Assembly (NCBI RefSeq): GCF_030129945.1
Contig: NZ_JARRAF010000001.1
Span: 62,001-126,000 of the forward strand
DNA: 64,000 nucleotides
Reading direction: 5' to 3'
DNA from: Parachitinimonas caeni
GTDB lineage: Bacteria > Pseudomonadota > Gammaproteobacteria > Burkholderiales > Chitinimonadaceae
Shown: positions 1 to 11,700 of the stretch, piece by piece
How the letters are laid out: each line of letters starts with the position of its first letter
Position numbering within the stretch: the first letter of the stretch is position 1
The notes under the pieces: generated by a model
Databases searched by the model: none
What the model was told of the DNA's origin: nothing
What the model saw: only the letters and a program-made list of their open reading frames with translations
Position numbers and translations under genes: made by a program

Positions 1-78
1 CAGTAGCTCGTACAGTACCCGCAAAACTGAATGACGACGCACAGTTTTATTACCTTAAAGCAGCCGGGGAATACCCCG

Positions 79-114
79 AAAAACAAATCGGGGTGGCCTT
101 GGCCACCCCGATTT
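79..114 (-). terminator. Rho-independent terminator of the cytochrome c4 gene
   Basis: Positions 85-98 and 101-114 form a perfect 14-bp inverted repeat (AAATCGGGGTGGCC and its complement). Read on the minus strand it is followed by a short T-run (GTTTTTC). It lies about 50 bases past the stop of the minus-strand cytochrome gene. Confidence 0.85.
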
Positions 115-162
115 GCACATACCGATCAGCAATTACTTAGGTAATTACCCTTAGATGCCAGA

Positions 163-789
163 TCAACGCAGCCCACTGATGTATTCTGAAACGGCTTCGA
201 TTTCTTTATCCGTCATCTTGCCAGCAATTGCTTGCATCATCTGATTAGCATCGTTTGCACGCTCACCCTTTTTAAAGGCGGTCAGCTGAGATGACACGTA
301 AGCGCCATGCTGGCTCGCTAAACGCGGGTACTGAATTGGCATCCCCGCGCCGGCCGGACCGTGGCAGGCCATACAAGCCGGTACGCCAGACGTCTGATTG
401 CCACCACGATAGATCTTCTTGCCTTCAGCCAACAACTTTTCATTGTTTGCGCCGCGCGCCTTAGGCTGCTGGGAAGCAAAGTATGCTCCCAGGTTTCTCA
501 TATCTTCATCTGTCAGGGTTGCCACCTGACCCGCCATGATAGGGTTCTTGCGAATTCCCTTCTTAAATTCAACCAACTGCTTGGTAATGTACTCTGCGTG
601 CTGACCCGCCAAACTTGGATTGGCAGAAGCCGCACTATTGCCATCCAGTCCGTGACAAGCCGCGCAAACCTTCTCGACAATCGCCTTAGCTTTTGCAGGA
701 TCTGCCTTGGCTGGGGCCGCTTCGCTCGCTGCCAAAGCGGAAGATGCAGTCATCAGGCCTAGGATTGCCGCCAACAGGCTGCGTTTCAT
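163..789 (-). CDS. Cytochrome c4, periplasmic di-haem cytochrome
   Basis: A 208-residue protein with an N-terminal signal peptide (MKRSLLAAILGLMTASSALA) followed by two homologous cytochrome c domains. Each has a CXXCH haem site: CAACH near residue 43 and CMACH near residue 139. This duplicated layout and length are typical of cytochrome c4, a soluble or membrane-associated electron carrier that usually hands electrons from the bc1 complex to terminal oxidases. The gene is monocistronic, with its own terminator, and divergent from engB with 156 bp between. Family assignment is firm; the exact electron partner cannot be read from sequence. Confidence 0.93.
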   Translation of the reverse strand: MKRSLLAAILGLMTASSALAASEAAPAKADPAKAKAIVEKVCAACHGLDGNSAASANPSLAGQHAEYITKQLVEFKKGIRKNPIMAGQVATLTDEDMRNLGAYFASQQPKARGANNEKLLAEGKKIYRGGNQTSGVPACMACHGPAGAGMPIQYPRLASQHGAYVSSQLTAFKKGERANDANQMMQAIAGKMTDKEIEAVSEYISGLR

Positions 790-945
790 GGTGACTCCTT
801 GATTAGTGAACTGGGTGCCAAACCTGCCGACAAATTCGCTATTTGCACGCCATCACCTTGTTTTGGCTGCATTTGTCAAAGGCCGGTTCGATTCAAACCT
901 GATATTCTATAACAATTCGAAATTTGCGCAAAAGCGCGAACAAAA

Positions 946-1563
946 ATGTCCCTTTTTTCAAAACTCCAATTCTTCACTACCGTCAACGACCTGCACTCTC
1001 TTCCGTATAACGGCCTGGAAGTCGCGTTTGCAGGGCGCTCGAATGCGGGCAAATCCAGCGCCATTAACACACTGGCCAATCACACCCGATTAGCTTACGT
1101 CTCAAAGACCCCCGGCCGAACACAGCATATCAACTACTTTACTTTAGGCGACGACCGATTCCTGGTAGATCTTCCTGGCTATGGCTACGCTCAGGTACCC
1201 GAAGCTATACGTGAGCACTGGATCAACTTACTCAGCAAATATCTGCAGACACGCAAGCAGTTGGTTGGACTCGTCATCCTGATGGACTCGCGCCATCCGT
1301 TCAAACCACTCGATAGACAGATGCTCGACTGGTTTGCCTCAACCGGCCGCCCCGTTCATGTCGTACTGACCAAGTCCGATAAGCTCACCCGCCAGCAAGC
1401 CGCACAAACACTTGCCAGCGCAAAACTCGAACTGAAGCACTACCCGAATCACACTTGCCAATTATTTTCCAGTTTAAAGAAAACAGGAACCGAAGAGCTC
1501 GACCACGTAATACAAGGCTGGTTTAACCGGGCACTTGGTACAAGCGAAGACACTTTAGCCTGA
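946..1563 (+). CDS. engB: Ribosome biogenesis GTP-binding protein EngB (YsxC/YihA)
   Basis: A 205-residue small TRAFAC GTPase. The G1 loop GRSNAGKSS lies near residue 30, G3 is DLPGYGYA, and G4 is TKSDK. It opens with the family's short N-terminal strand ([16 protein letters not shown]). EngB proteins help late assembly of the 50S subunit and are usually essential. The gene is divergent from the cytochrome c4 gene, an arrangement common in Betaproteobacteria. A strong terminator follows about 100 bp downstream, so it appears to be transcribed alone. Confidence 0.95.
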   Translation: MSLFSKLQFFTTVNDLHSLPYNGLEVAFAGRSNAGKSSAINTLANHTRLAYVSKTPGRTQHINYFTLGDDRFLVDLPGYGYAQVPEAIREHWINLLSKYLQTRKQLVGLVILMDSRHPFKPLDRQMLDWFASTGRPVHVVLTKSDKLTRQQAAQTLASAKLELKHYPNHTCQLFSSLKKTGTEELDHVIQGWFNRALGTSEDTLA

Positions 1564-1662
1564 TACTGGAACTTTCAACTTCGCGATTGACTCAATACGA
1601 CAGGCGTTGCCTCCCACTCCCCTCCCTGAGTGGGGCCCTGTTGTGCTGTCTCAAGGGCATTG

Positions 1663-1696
1663 ACCCCAGCCTTTTCCCCTTAGGTTGGGGTTTTTT
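1663..1696 (+). terminator. Terminator downstream of engB
   Basis: A 9-bp stem (ACCCCAGCC paired with GGTTGGGGT, one G-T wobble) is followed by six T residues at 1691-1696. It separates engB from the pil chemotaxis operon. The rest of the 1564-1886 gap holds a second weaker hairpin near 1613-1635 and presumably the pilG promoter; no clear -35/-10 pair was identified. Confidence 0.85.
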
Positions 1697-1886
1697 ATTG
1701 ATTGCCAAATTTGGTTTGACTGCCGATATCTGCTAGACAATCAGTAGGCAATGATATTTCATTGACATCTGCCGCTTGCGTTGGCCGTGGAGCTGGCTCG
1801 CCGCTTGTGTTATGTTATCCACCCAGAATAATTTTCCCGGAGCAGGCCCTAATGGTTTATCAAAGGGCAAGAACAGGAGACTGCCG

Positions 1887-2273
1887 ATGAGCAACCTATC
1901 CGGCGTGAAGGTTATGGTCATCGACGACAGCAATACCATTCGCCGCAGCGCAGAGATTTTTCTTGGCCAAGCAGGGTGCCAGGTAATTCTTGCCGAGGAC
2001 GGTTTTGACGCACTGTCGAAAATCAGTGACCACCATCCCGACGTTATATTTGTTGATGTGATGATGCCTAGACTGGACGGTTATCAGACCTGTTCGCTGA
2101 TCAAGAAAAATCCTAAGTTCAAGACAACTCCGGTGATTATGCTGTCCTCAAAGGATGGTTTATTCGACAGAGCTCGCGGCCGTATGGTCGGCTCCGACGA
2201 ATATTTGACCAAACCATTCACCAAAGACAGTTTGCTACAAGCCGTTGGCTCGCATGTGGGACTTGCGTCCTAG
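1887..2273 (+). CDS. pilG: Twitching motility response regulator PilG
   Basis: A 128-residue single-domain CheY-like receiver with no output domain. The acidic pocket is MVIDD near residue 10, the phospho-accepting aspartate lies in VIFVDVMMPRLDG near residue 54, and the conserved lysine is in LTKPFT. The start at 1887 is chosen because AGGAGA lies 6 bases upstream; the longer frame back to 1776 adds 37 residues unlike the family. As first gene of pilGHIJ-L it should be phosphorylated by the PilL kinase and control type IV pilus extension. Confidence 0.92.
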   Translation: MSNLSGVKVMVIDDSNTIRRSAEIFLGQAGCQVILAEDGFDALSKISDHHPDVIFVDVMMPRLDGYQTCSLIKKNPKFKTTPVIMLSSKDGLFDRARGRMVGSDEYLTKPFTKDSLLQAVGSHVGLAS

Positions 2274-2360
2274 CTTTCCGATGGCTTTTATGCACAAACT
2301 ACTTTTACTAGCGTACTAGCGCACCGGCTTCATCCGACCGGTTGCGACAGGGAACTCACC

Positions 2361-2726
2361 ATGGCGATCAAAAAAATTCTCATTGTCGACGACTCTCCAA
2401 CAGAGAGGCACTTCCTAGGTGAGCTGCTCACCAAAAACGGCTTTCAAGTTATGACACTGGAAAGCGGCGAGGAAGCGGTTGCCAGAGCAAAGGAAATCAT
2501 GCCCGACCTGATATTGATGGATGTGGTCATGCCCGGTTTGAATGGCTTCCAGGCGACACGCACAATCACCCGGGATGAAGCAACCAAGCATATCCCTGTG
2601 ATCATGTGCACCTCCAAGGGACAAGAGACAGATGTTGTATGGGGCAAGCGTCAAGGAGCCAGAGGCTACGTTGTTAAGCCTGTTGATCCAGCCGTCTTGT
2701 TGGAACAAATTGCGGCATTGAGCTAA
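2361..2726 (+). CDS. pilH: Twitching motility response regulator PilH
   Basis: A 121-residue stand-alone receiver. It has the acidic pair in ILIVDDS, the phosphorylation aspartate in LILMDVVMPGLNG near residue 52, and the switch lysine in VVKPVD near residue 105. PilH is the second CheY-like protein of the Pil-Chp system, thought to act in retraction or as a phosphate sink opposed to PilG. It follows pilG by 87 bp and precedes pilI by 3 bp, fitting one transcript. Confidence 0.92.
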   Translation: MAIKKILIVDDSPTERHFLGELLTKNGFQVMTLESGEEAVARAKEIMPDLILMDVVMPGLNGFQATRTITRDEATKHIPVIMCTSKGQETDVVWGKRQGARGYVVKPVDPAVLLEQIAALS

Positions 2727-2729
2727 AAA

Positions 2730-3245
2730 ATGGCGAAGCGGATCAGCTTACGTGAGTTCCAGGAAGGCGTAGTTGCACGCCTGAAATCCATTGGCGGCGG
2801 GGAGGCTGCACCGTCAAAACTGGGTATTCAGGTTGGCGCAGGTCACTGGCTTGTTGATCTAACGGATGTCAGTGAGGTTGCCCCCGTACCGCCCATCGCA
2901 GGCGTGCCGCTTACCCACTCTTGGTTTAAGGGCGTGTCAAACGTCCGTGGCAACCTATTCAGTATTGTTGATCTGCCAAGTTATCTGGGAGAGGAGCCTG
3001 TTCGGCTCAATCTCAGCAGCCGTCTCTTATTGATTCATCACCGGCACATTGTCAATTCCGCCTTACTGGTCAATCGAATGCTTGGACTCAGAAACATCGA
3101 GTCAATGCAACTTACCACCGAACCCGATGCTGACAGACCTTGGATCGGTGCTGGCTATAAAGATGAGTCAGGACGAGACTGGCGAGAACTCAATGTGCCT
3201 TTGCTCGTGCAGCAGTTACAGTTCCTTCAGGTTGGCACTGTATAA
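2730..3245 (+). CDS. pilI: CheW-like adaptor PilI
   Basis: A 171-residue CheW-domain protein (roughly residues 30-165), with the typical PIAGVPLTHSWFKGVSNVRGNLFSIVDL core. It should couple the receptor PilJ to the kinase PilL. The start lies 3 bp after the pilH stop, indicating translational coupling. Two hairpins (3259-3289 and 3306-3321) follow the stop codon and may partly insulate pilGHI from pilJ. Confidence 0.9.
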   Translation: MAKRISLREFQEGVVARLKSIGGGEAAPSKLGIQVGAGHWLVDLTDVSEVAPVPPIAGVPLTHSWFKGVSNVRGNLFSIVDLPSYLGEEPVRLNLSSRLLLIHHRHIVNSALLVNRMLGLRNIESMQLTTEPDADRPWIGAGYKDESGRDWRELNVPLLVQQLQFLQVGTV

Positions 3246-3258
3246 CCCGATGTTCCGA

Positions 3259-3321
3259 GATAAGGGCTTTTGGTAATTTATCCCTTATCATTAAATAAAA
3301 CTTAACCAACATGAATGTTGG
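3259..3321 (+). other. Two hairpins between pilI and pilJ
   Basis: GATAAGGG (3259-3266) pairs with CCCTTATC (3282-3289), and CCAACAT (3306-3312) pairs with ATGTTGG (3315-3321). Both lie in AT-rich sequence without a proper T-run. They may attenuate transcription or shape an internal mRNA end; this is inference. Confidence 0.45.
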
Positions 3322-3449
3322 CAAATAGTTTTACTCAATAGTGCGCCATTCAATACATACCTTTTCTCGGTGATCCAAAATACTGAGTAAGGCATTTTCA
3401 AATAGACCGTAAGTGGTCGCCCGACTACACAGGGCAGGGAGATTTAAGC

Positions 3450-5633
3450 ATGGCTTTTAACATGGACAAGCTGAAAACTATGCTGTCACTGGGTGGCAAT
3501 AAGAACGCGTCATCGCCCACAGCTAAAGACGATAAAAAATTCCAGCCACTCCAAACCGTGTCAATCCTGGAAAGAATGCGCACTTCTGCAGGCGAAGAAG
3601 GAATGACACGCCCCCTACCAGTGATCGGGAACTGGCCTGTACGACAGCAAATGACATTCTTTGTGGGCACGATGGTGGTTTCGATGACCATCTTCGCGAT
3701 CACGATGGCATATGCGTTCCGCCACTCTACACACAGTGCAATTTACCAGTCGACTTCGACTGAAATGCAGATGTTGTCGCAGCGAATGGCACGTGCTTCA
3801 GCTCAAGCCATTCAAGGGAATGCCAGCGCATTCCCGCTGCTGAAGGAAGCTTACGAGAAATTCAATGCAGACTTAGCTAGGTTGAAAAACGGCGATGACA
3901 GTCTGCCAGCAACGAGTGGCGACCCTAAAGAAATCCTCAATAAGATTGACAAGGTCTGGACCGAATTTTTCCAACCGAATCCACGTAAACCAACAGTCAA
4001 AACGATTGTTGATCAACAAAACACCCTGATTGCTGTTACCAAAAACGTTAATGCGATTAACCAGAATGACGCCAAACTGCTTGAGTTAACACAACAACTG
4101 GTTTCTTTGCTAACCGAGACCAATGCTTCGCAGCATGAAATCGAACTAGCAAACCAGCAAGTTATGCTGTCACAACGTATGGCCAAGAACGCTAACGCGA
4201 TGCTGGCGGGTGAAATTATTAACCCTGAAGTCGTGTTCTTACTTGGCAAAGACACCAACACGTTTAGAGATACCCTGCAGGGGATGATTGACGGCAGTGA
4301 AGAATTGCGAATCCCACCGGCGAAAAACCCCGAGGTAAAAGCCAAGCTGGATGAAATCCGAGATATGTTCAAGGACTTCGAGACAGTGGTAGGTGCATTC
4401 TCCAGAAACATGCAGAACTTGGTTAACACCCGCTTAGCCAACCAGACCATATACAAAGAGAGTGAGACGCTTCTCAAGCACTCCCAAGAGCTCACCCATG
4501 CATATGAATCTTCTGCGGGTGGTGGATGGACAACAGCAGTCGAAATCATCTCTGTGGTCGTTGCGCTAGCTGCTCTGTGGTTACTGATTAAAGTCTATAA
4601 CTCTGACTCGCAACGTCGCCGAGCTGAGATTGAACGTGAAAACAAGCGTAACCAAGAAGCTATTTTGCGTTTGCTGAACGAAATGTCCGATTTGGCAGAT
4701 GGAGACTTGACCGTTAGAGCGTCGGTTACCGAAGATCTGACTGGCGCTATCGCCGACTCAATGAACTATACGATTGACGAGTTGCGTAACCTGATTATAG
4801 GGATTAACCGGGCAACCGAACAAGTTACGGCAGCATCCCAGCAAGCCCAGAACATATCCAGTGAATTACTCGAAGCGGCACAGCGGCAGTCTGAAGAAAT
4901 TGTTGAAACCAACGATGTTGTTCAGCGAATCGCCAAATCTATTACTGATGTTTCCGCAAACGCAGCAGAGTCAGCAAGGGTTGCGCAGCAGTCGCTTCAA
5001 GCTGCGGAGAAAGGAACTTTGGCTGTACAAAACTCCATTTCAGGTATGAATGAAATTCGCGAGCAAATCCAAGAGACCGCTAAACGTATTAAGCGATTGG
5101 GTGAAAGCTCTCAGGAAATTGGTGAAATCGTTGAATTGATCTCAGACATTACTGAACAAACAAACGTTTTGGCGCTGAATGCTGCAATTCAGGCAGCATC
5201 TGCAGGTGAAGCGGGCAGAGGCTTTACTGTGGTTGCGGAAGAAGTTCAGCGGTTGGCAGAGCGCTCCGCAGAGGCGACTAAGCAGATCGGTGCGATTGTT
5301 AAAACCATTCAGGCCGATACCCATGATGCGGTGGCTGCTATGGAGACCTCTACACATGGTGTAGTTGAGGGTGCAAAGCTGTCTGATGCAGCGGGGCAAG
5401 CTCTGTCTGAAATTGGTCAGGTTTCGAATGAGCTCGCGGGTCTGATTGAAACAATTGCCCAGTCAACCCAAGCGCAGCAGGGATTGGCTCATAAAGTTTC
5501 TCAGTCCATGCAAGACATTTTGCGGATTACCGAGCAAACCACTGCCGGTACCAAACAGACAGCCGTATCTATTGGTCAGTTGACCGGACTGGCGGCAGAA
5601 CTGAAAGGGTCCGTATCAGGCTTTAAACTATAA
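3450..5633 (+). CDS. pilJ: Twitching motility methyl-accepting chemotaxis protein PilJ
   Basis: A 727-residue inner-membrane chemoreceptor. A cytoplasmic N-terminus of about 60 residues precedes TM1 (about 65-86). A periplasmic region carries a duplicated PilJ-type domain (repeated QMLSQRMAR / [10 protein letters not shown] signatures), then TM2 (about 352-374), a HAMP-like linker, and the MCP signalling tip. The tip contains [20 protein letters not shown] near residue 570. In characterised systems PilJ senses pilus state or surface contact and drives the PilL kinase. A 204-bp gap separates it from pilI. No pilK (CheR) gene sits between it and pilL. Confidence 0.93.
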   Translation: MAFNMDKLKTMLSLGGNKNASSPTAKDDKKFQPLQTVSILERMRTSAGEEGMTRPLPVIGNWPVRQQMTFFVGTMVVSMTIFAITMAYAFRHSTHSAIYQSTSTEMQMLSQRMARASAQAIQGNASAFPLLKEAYEKFNADLARLKNGDDSLPATSGDPKEILNKIDKVWTEFFQPNPRKPTVKTIVDQQNTLIAVTKNVNAINQNDAKLLELTQQLVSLLTETNASQHEIELANQQVMLSQRMAKNANAMLAGEIINPEVVFLLGKDTNTFRDTLQGMIDGSEELRIPPAKNPEVKAKLDEIRDMFKDFETVVGAFSRNMQNLVNTRLANQTIYKESETLLKHSQELTHAYESSAGGGWTTAVEIISVVVALAALWLLIKVYNSDSQRRRAEIERENKRNQEAILRLLNEMSDLADGDLTVRASVTEDLTGAIADSMNYTIDELRNLIIGINRATEQVTAASQQAQNISSELLEAAQRQSEEIVETNDVVQRIAKSITDVSANAAESARVAQQSLQAAEKGTLAVQNSISGMNEIREQIQETAKRIKRLGESSQEIGEIVELISDITEQTNVLALNAAIQAASAGEAGRGFTVVAEEVQRLAERSAEATKQIGAIVKTIQADTHDAVAAMETSTHGVVEGAKLSDAAGQALSEIGQVSNELAGLIETIAQSTQAQQGLAHKVSQSMQDILRITEQTTAGTKQTAVSIGQLTGLAAELKGSVSGFKL

Positions 5634-5776
5634 GCCAGATCGAAGCGCAGCAATGAAATAAACGTAACTTCTCCCACTGTGGCTCGACAGAGCCGACGCG
5701 GTGGATGTTACAGCCTTGATTTAGGCGGTCCGGGCTGCTGATACGCCCGAGCCGCCGCCACTGAAAAGTGACGCAG

Positions 5777-8700
5777 ATGAGCGTACAGACCGAATTCGAC
5801 ATGGGCTCCCTAATCTGGGTAAAGGGCGAGATTGATCAAGCAATAGATCGAGCCCGCCAGAGCATCCAATTGTTTGTAGAGAAGAATGATTCAGCCCAGC
5901 TCAAGTTCTGCCAGACTCACCTGCATCAGGTTACCGGCGCCATCGAAATGGTTGGACTTGATGGTGCAGCGCGGTTTTCAGAAGAGTTGGAGCAGTTCGT
6001 TGCGGCGATTGAGCGAAACGAGATTGCCGGAAATGAAACACATATCGAGCTGATTGGTGCGAGTGCCAAAGCAGTCGCCAATTTTCTGGAATCGTTGATT
6101 AATGGCTCCCCAAACGTAGCCCTTAAGCTCTATCCGCATTACAAAAAACTCCGCGATACACGAGGATTGGACGAAACCTCCGCGTCCGATCTCTTCTTCC
6201 CTGCGTTATCAGCCAAACTTCCCCAAAGCGTCGCTTCTTCGAAAATGGAGGAAGCGCAAATAGCCAATTTCATCAAGTCTGCACGCGCACGGTTTGAGGC
6301 AGGCCTGCTTAAGTGGCTGAAAGGTCCGCGAGCAGAAGGTGCTGCTTGGATGGCACAAGGCTTGTTTGGCATATCAAGAACCCAGTCGAGTAGCTTACAG
6401 AAGGGGTTCTGGTGGTCTGCAGGAGCAATGTGCGAAGGGCTCGGAGACTTCTCTGGGCCTATTGACATCAACGTTCAGCAATTGCTTTCCCGAATCAACT
6501 TACAACTGCGTCGTTTGTCTGATGGCAGCGGCAAAGTCGCTGAACGCCTGTTCCGTGATGTACTTTTCGTTGTTGCACATATCAAGTCCAAAAGCCCGCA
6601 TGTCGCTCTCGTCAAACTAACTTATGACTTGAAATCCTTGCTACCACAGGCAGGGATCGAAGAGGACGCAAACCTGATTGCACGCAAGCAATTGGCACGT
6701 GAAATTAAAGACCTAATTGGTCACGCCAAAGATAATTGGGCGCGCTACTGTACCGGTAGTCAAGATCGCATCGGCCAATTCGTTGAATACATTCAACAGG
6801 TAGAGTCTCGGAAAGCAGGTATCGACTTACCTCAACTCGGGGAGTTACTCGCCGCGGTACGTACCGCAGCAGAAGCCACCAAAGGTAATGTTTCAGAATC
6901 AAGCGCCTTGGAAATCGCGACAGCACTACTGCTGATTGAAAACGCGATATTAGTCTACCCTGAGCGCTCCGAGGATTTCCCACAGCAAGCAGCTGCTATG
7001 CTGACCAGGCTACGTGATGGCGGCGCGGGCAGTACTGATCTGCCATTGCTTGATGAAGTCAGTCGCAGGGCTCAAGAGAAAATGCTCTTGGCCCAAGTCT
7101 CGCAGGAAATTCAGGCCAACCTGCGCCAAATTGAGCAAATTCTCGACACCTTCTTTAGAGACACCTCGACTCGTAGCGAGTTGAAATCTCTGGATGGCTT
7201 CATCCGCCAAATTCAAGGTGCCTTAATGATGATGGATGAGCGAACCGCCAGTGAACTACTTGGCGCAAGCGCAGAAATCATTACCAAATGCCAAAACGAT
7301 GCTTATGAGCCAGAGCAAGCAGAACTTGAGCTCCTAGCCGAAGCGCTATCGAGTCTTGGTTTCTATATTGAAGCTACTCAGCGTGGTGATGCGGATCGTG
7401 AGTCCATCATTCTACCGTTCCTACGAAGACTGAAAGGCGAGCCTGAGACATCTATTGCCATACCGCAAGCAGAAGAGTTGGTGCTGGAACAGGAAGAGCC
7501 CCAGGCACCCAGTGCACCGACCGCTGTCGCTCCAGTTACCGCAACAGCCATCCCGCAAGAGGAAATCCCCACCGTTATTGAAGAAAACAAGGTGGAACCG
7601 GTCCCTTCGGCAACACCCACTACCTCAAGCACGCCAGCTGCAGTGTCAGATGCCGCCATAGATGCAGAGTTGCTCGAAGTCTATCTGGAGGAGGCTGTCG
7701 AAGTCTTGGCTAGCGTTTCGGAACAGATGGCAATTTGCCGGGATCGACCAAATGACCGGGATGCACTCACCATCATCCGCCGCAGCTTCCATACCCTCAA
7801 GGGTAGTGGTCGCATGGTCGGTCTTTACAATATTGGGGAAGTTGCTTGGGCCGTTGAACAAGTCATGAACAAGTGGCTGCAGGATGAGCGTGCAGCCACG
7901 CCAAGCCTGCTTACGCTGATTCAAATGGCGCATGACAGCTTTGCTCATTGGGTCGAGCAGTTGCAAAGCACCGGGGAAGCACTGGTCGAGTCCAGCAAGA
8001 TTTCTACACTCGCTGAGACCCTGAAATCTGGTCAGGAGCCTGAGATTCCTCAGTCCGAACCTGTCGCCGTACCACCAGTTCAGGTTGAAGCCGTCGAAGA
8101 GACGCCTGCCGAACTCGTCATTGGTTCCGTCAATATTACTCCGACGCTATTCGGTATTTTCGTCGAAGAAGCCGAGCGGCATATCGCGGCATTGCGTGAT
8201 GCGAATGTTGCCGCCTCTGCGGCCGGCCAGATGAACAAGGAGTTCGTACATGCCGCACATACGCTTTGTGGGATTGCCAATACCACTGGCTTCAGCCCTC
8301 TTGGCGAATTAGGCCATGCACTGGAGACCGCAGCACAGAGCCATGACAAGCACAGTTACCCGGTAGAAGCTGCCGCTGCCAGCATGTTCGAGCAAGCCAT
8401 TGAGCACGCAGAGCAGATGCTGGCTGCAATTCGCACCAAGCACTATCCCGAGGCTGTTGAGCCATTGGTCAATGAATTATTGAGCTGGTCCAGCGAAGTA
8501 GCGGCCAAACAGTCCGCTGCCGCAGCAGCCAGTGCCGAACTGACCCTACCACAAGTTGATTTCGACCTAGAGTTGGATGTCGCGCCTCAGGAGCACGTGG
8601 CAACGGAAATCAGTCTCCGGCCAGACGCAGAAGAAGCATTCAATCTCGACTTTGGCAGTACTTTGCAGGACGAAGTCTCGTCTACCGAGCCAAGCGAGGG

Positions 8701-11700
8701 TTTGGATATCTCCCTCGACTTTGAACTCGAAGCAAGCGCACCACCGGTTCTCGAAGTTCAAGAAGCAGCCGAAGAGTCCGCACTTTCTCTCGAGTCAGCG
8801 CAAGACCTCCGTACCGTTGAAGAAACGCCAGCACTCGCTACGCCAACGTTCGATCTGGAGTTGGATCTGGATGTATCCACTGCAGAGGAGCTGGTTGTAG
8901 AGGAAGCTCCTGCTATGGCAGAGACGCTCCTGCCCGTCGCCGCAGAAGAGACTGCAGATCTCGACCTAGATCTAACACTACCGGCAGAATCGGCTGCACC
9001 GTTGGATCTGGACTTTGGGTCCGCAGAAGTAATTGAGCAGAGCTCGCACGAATCTCAGGAAGAGCTGACAGAGCTTAGCCTGCCAGACTCCACACCAGAA
9101 CTTGAAGCGGAGGAACCTGCCGAGTTGCTCGACCTGTCGCTGGAGCTTGATCAGCCAGCGAGCCCAGACTTGGAAGTGCCTGTAGCTCCTGCCTTGCCAG
9201 CAGTGCAAATCGACGTCAGTCCAGATCACGATCTTGAGCTGGAAATTGATACCTCTGCTCAAATCGAGCTGATCGAAGAGCCAGATCTCCAAGCTGTTGA
9301 GCTTGAGGACGAGACGCCCGCTTTGCTAGCAGTTGAAGATGAGCCAGTCCTAGCGGAAGCCCCACAACATCAAGAAGTACTAGCTGAAGAAGCTATCTTG
9401 CTTGAAGAAAGTGATCTTGGAGAGTTTGCCTCTTCTACCGACGGAACCCTTGTCGAACCTGAGCTTGATACGCTCTTAGTAACGGCAACCGATGAACCGG
9501 AAGTCATTGTGCCGGTTGAGCAAATTCAAGAAGTGATCAGTGTGGAGCCAGAGCTGGTGGTTGCCCTGGAAGAGCACGAAGAGCCCGAAACTCCTCAGCA
9601 GGCAGAATCCAGTATTTCGATTGAAGAAGCACCTATCTCGCTTGAGTTTGATACCAGTGCAGTCGAGGTATTGACGCTTGAAGAGACAGATACTGCCAGC
9701 TTCGTACCCCAAGATGCGCTTGACGCTACCGATACGGTACCCGGCTTGGCAACCAAGGCTGCTGAAATTCAAGTGTCAGACGATCTTGATGACCAGCTGC
9801 TGCCCATCTTCATTGAAGAGGCACAGGAACTCATGCCGCAAATCAGTGCGGATTTGCGTTCATGGCGTGGTGACCTTGCCAATACCGAATATCCAGACTC
9901 CCTGCGCCGAGTCCTGCACACGCTGAAAGGCAGTGCCCGGATGGCAGGCGCCATGCGCTTGGGTGAAGCCACCCATAACATGGAAACCCGTTTGCTGAAT
10001 GCCGGGGAGCGAGTTCCACAAGAATTGCTGGATGGCTTGGACACAGATTTTGATCTGGTAACAGAACTCTACGATGAACTGACCGGCCAGAAGAAGCCGT
10101 CCGCAGCCGCTGCAGCACAACAAGCCGCTCAAGCCAGCACTGCTGCCATGATGCCGGCACTGGGGCTCGTGGACACCGATGCCGCCCGCGCCAGCATCCG
10201 CGTCCGAGCCGATCTGCTTGATCGGCTCGTCAACCAAGCCGGTGAAGTCAGTATTGCGCGGTCTCGCATTGAGTCTGAAATGCAGGCACTCAAGCAATCC
10301 TTGCTCGACCTGACAGACAACGTCGGTCGTTTGAGAGCCCAGTTGCGGGAAATTGAAATTCAAGCCGAGTCGCAAATGCAGTCGCGCTTGGCACACACCG
10401 CAGTTCAACCGGACTTTGACCCGCTGGAATTTGACCGCTTCAGCCGCTTGCAGGAACTGACCCGCTTCATGGCCGAAAGCGTAAATGACGTCGCGACAGT
10501 TCAGCATAACCTGTTGAAGAACCTGGATGAGAGTACCGCTGCGCTACAGCAGCAAGGTCGGATGACCAAAGACCTGCAGCAGGAATTGATGCGGGTACGC
10601 ATGGTGCCGTTCTCAAGCGTTTCCGAGCGCCTGTATCGTCTGGTTCGTCAGACAGGGAAAGAAGTCGGCAAGAAAGTTAACTTGGAACTGCGTGGCGGCC
10701 GAGTAGAAATCGACCGCTCCGTTCTGGAGAAGATGGTTTCTCCGTTTGAACACATGTTGCGCAATGCCATTGGTCACGGCCTGGAAAACCCGGATCAGCG
10801 AGCCGCAGCGGGTAAGAGTGAATTCGGTGAAATCCAGATTGAAGCCAGACAAGAAGGTAACGAGCTGGTGGTCACTCTGCATGATGACGGCGCAGGTCTG
10901 AACCTATCCAAAATTCGGGCCAAAGCCATTGAACGTAACTTGATTACTGCAGACTCCAACCTGTCTGATAATCAAGTAATGCAGCTGATTTTCGAAGCCG
11001 GCTTCTCTACCGCAACCGAAGTAACCCAGCTCTCCGGCCGTGGTATCGGCATGGACGTCGTGAAGAGTGAAATTGCCGACATTGGTGGTCATGTCGATGT
11101 CACAAGCGAAGCTGGCAAGGGCACAACGTTCACGATTCACCTGCCGCTGACCCTGGCGGTGACCCAAGCCGTACTAGTTAAGGTTGGCAACAAGCAATAT
11201 GCCATCCCCTCGGTGATGGTGGAGCAGGTGCAAGAACTGAAGCAATCTGCGCTGGAACGGGTCTACGAGGCCGGTTATATCGAGTGGCTGGGTAATCAGT
11301 ATCCCTTCTTCTATATGCCCCGACTGCTCAACGACCATGAAACCATGGCAGAGCAGAAGCGCTACAACACCATTGTGCTGCTCCGTTCAGGCACGCAGCG
11401 CATCGCTCTGCACGTCGATCACCTGATGAAGAATCAGGAAGTGGTGGTGAAAAACATTGGCCCACAACTGATTCGAGTGGCCGGCATCGCCGGCGCTACG
11501 GTGCTGGGGAATGGCGATATCGTGCTGATTCTCAACCCACTGCAGCTGCTGCAGCGCTTGGTTGATGCCGGTTCGCTATCTGCTGTACCAGGCAAGGGCC
11601 CCGCACAGACCACGGGTATACCAAGTGCAGCAGCACAGGAAGCCTTGCATGTCGCTTCTGCCGTAATGGTGGTTGACGATTCGCTGACGGTGCGCAAGAT

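Noticed and set aside
903-913. Possible promoter hexamers for engB (TTGTCA near 873, TATTCT or TATAAC near 903-913)
   Set aside because: Spacing is too long for a standard sigma-70 promoter, so it was not annotated.
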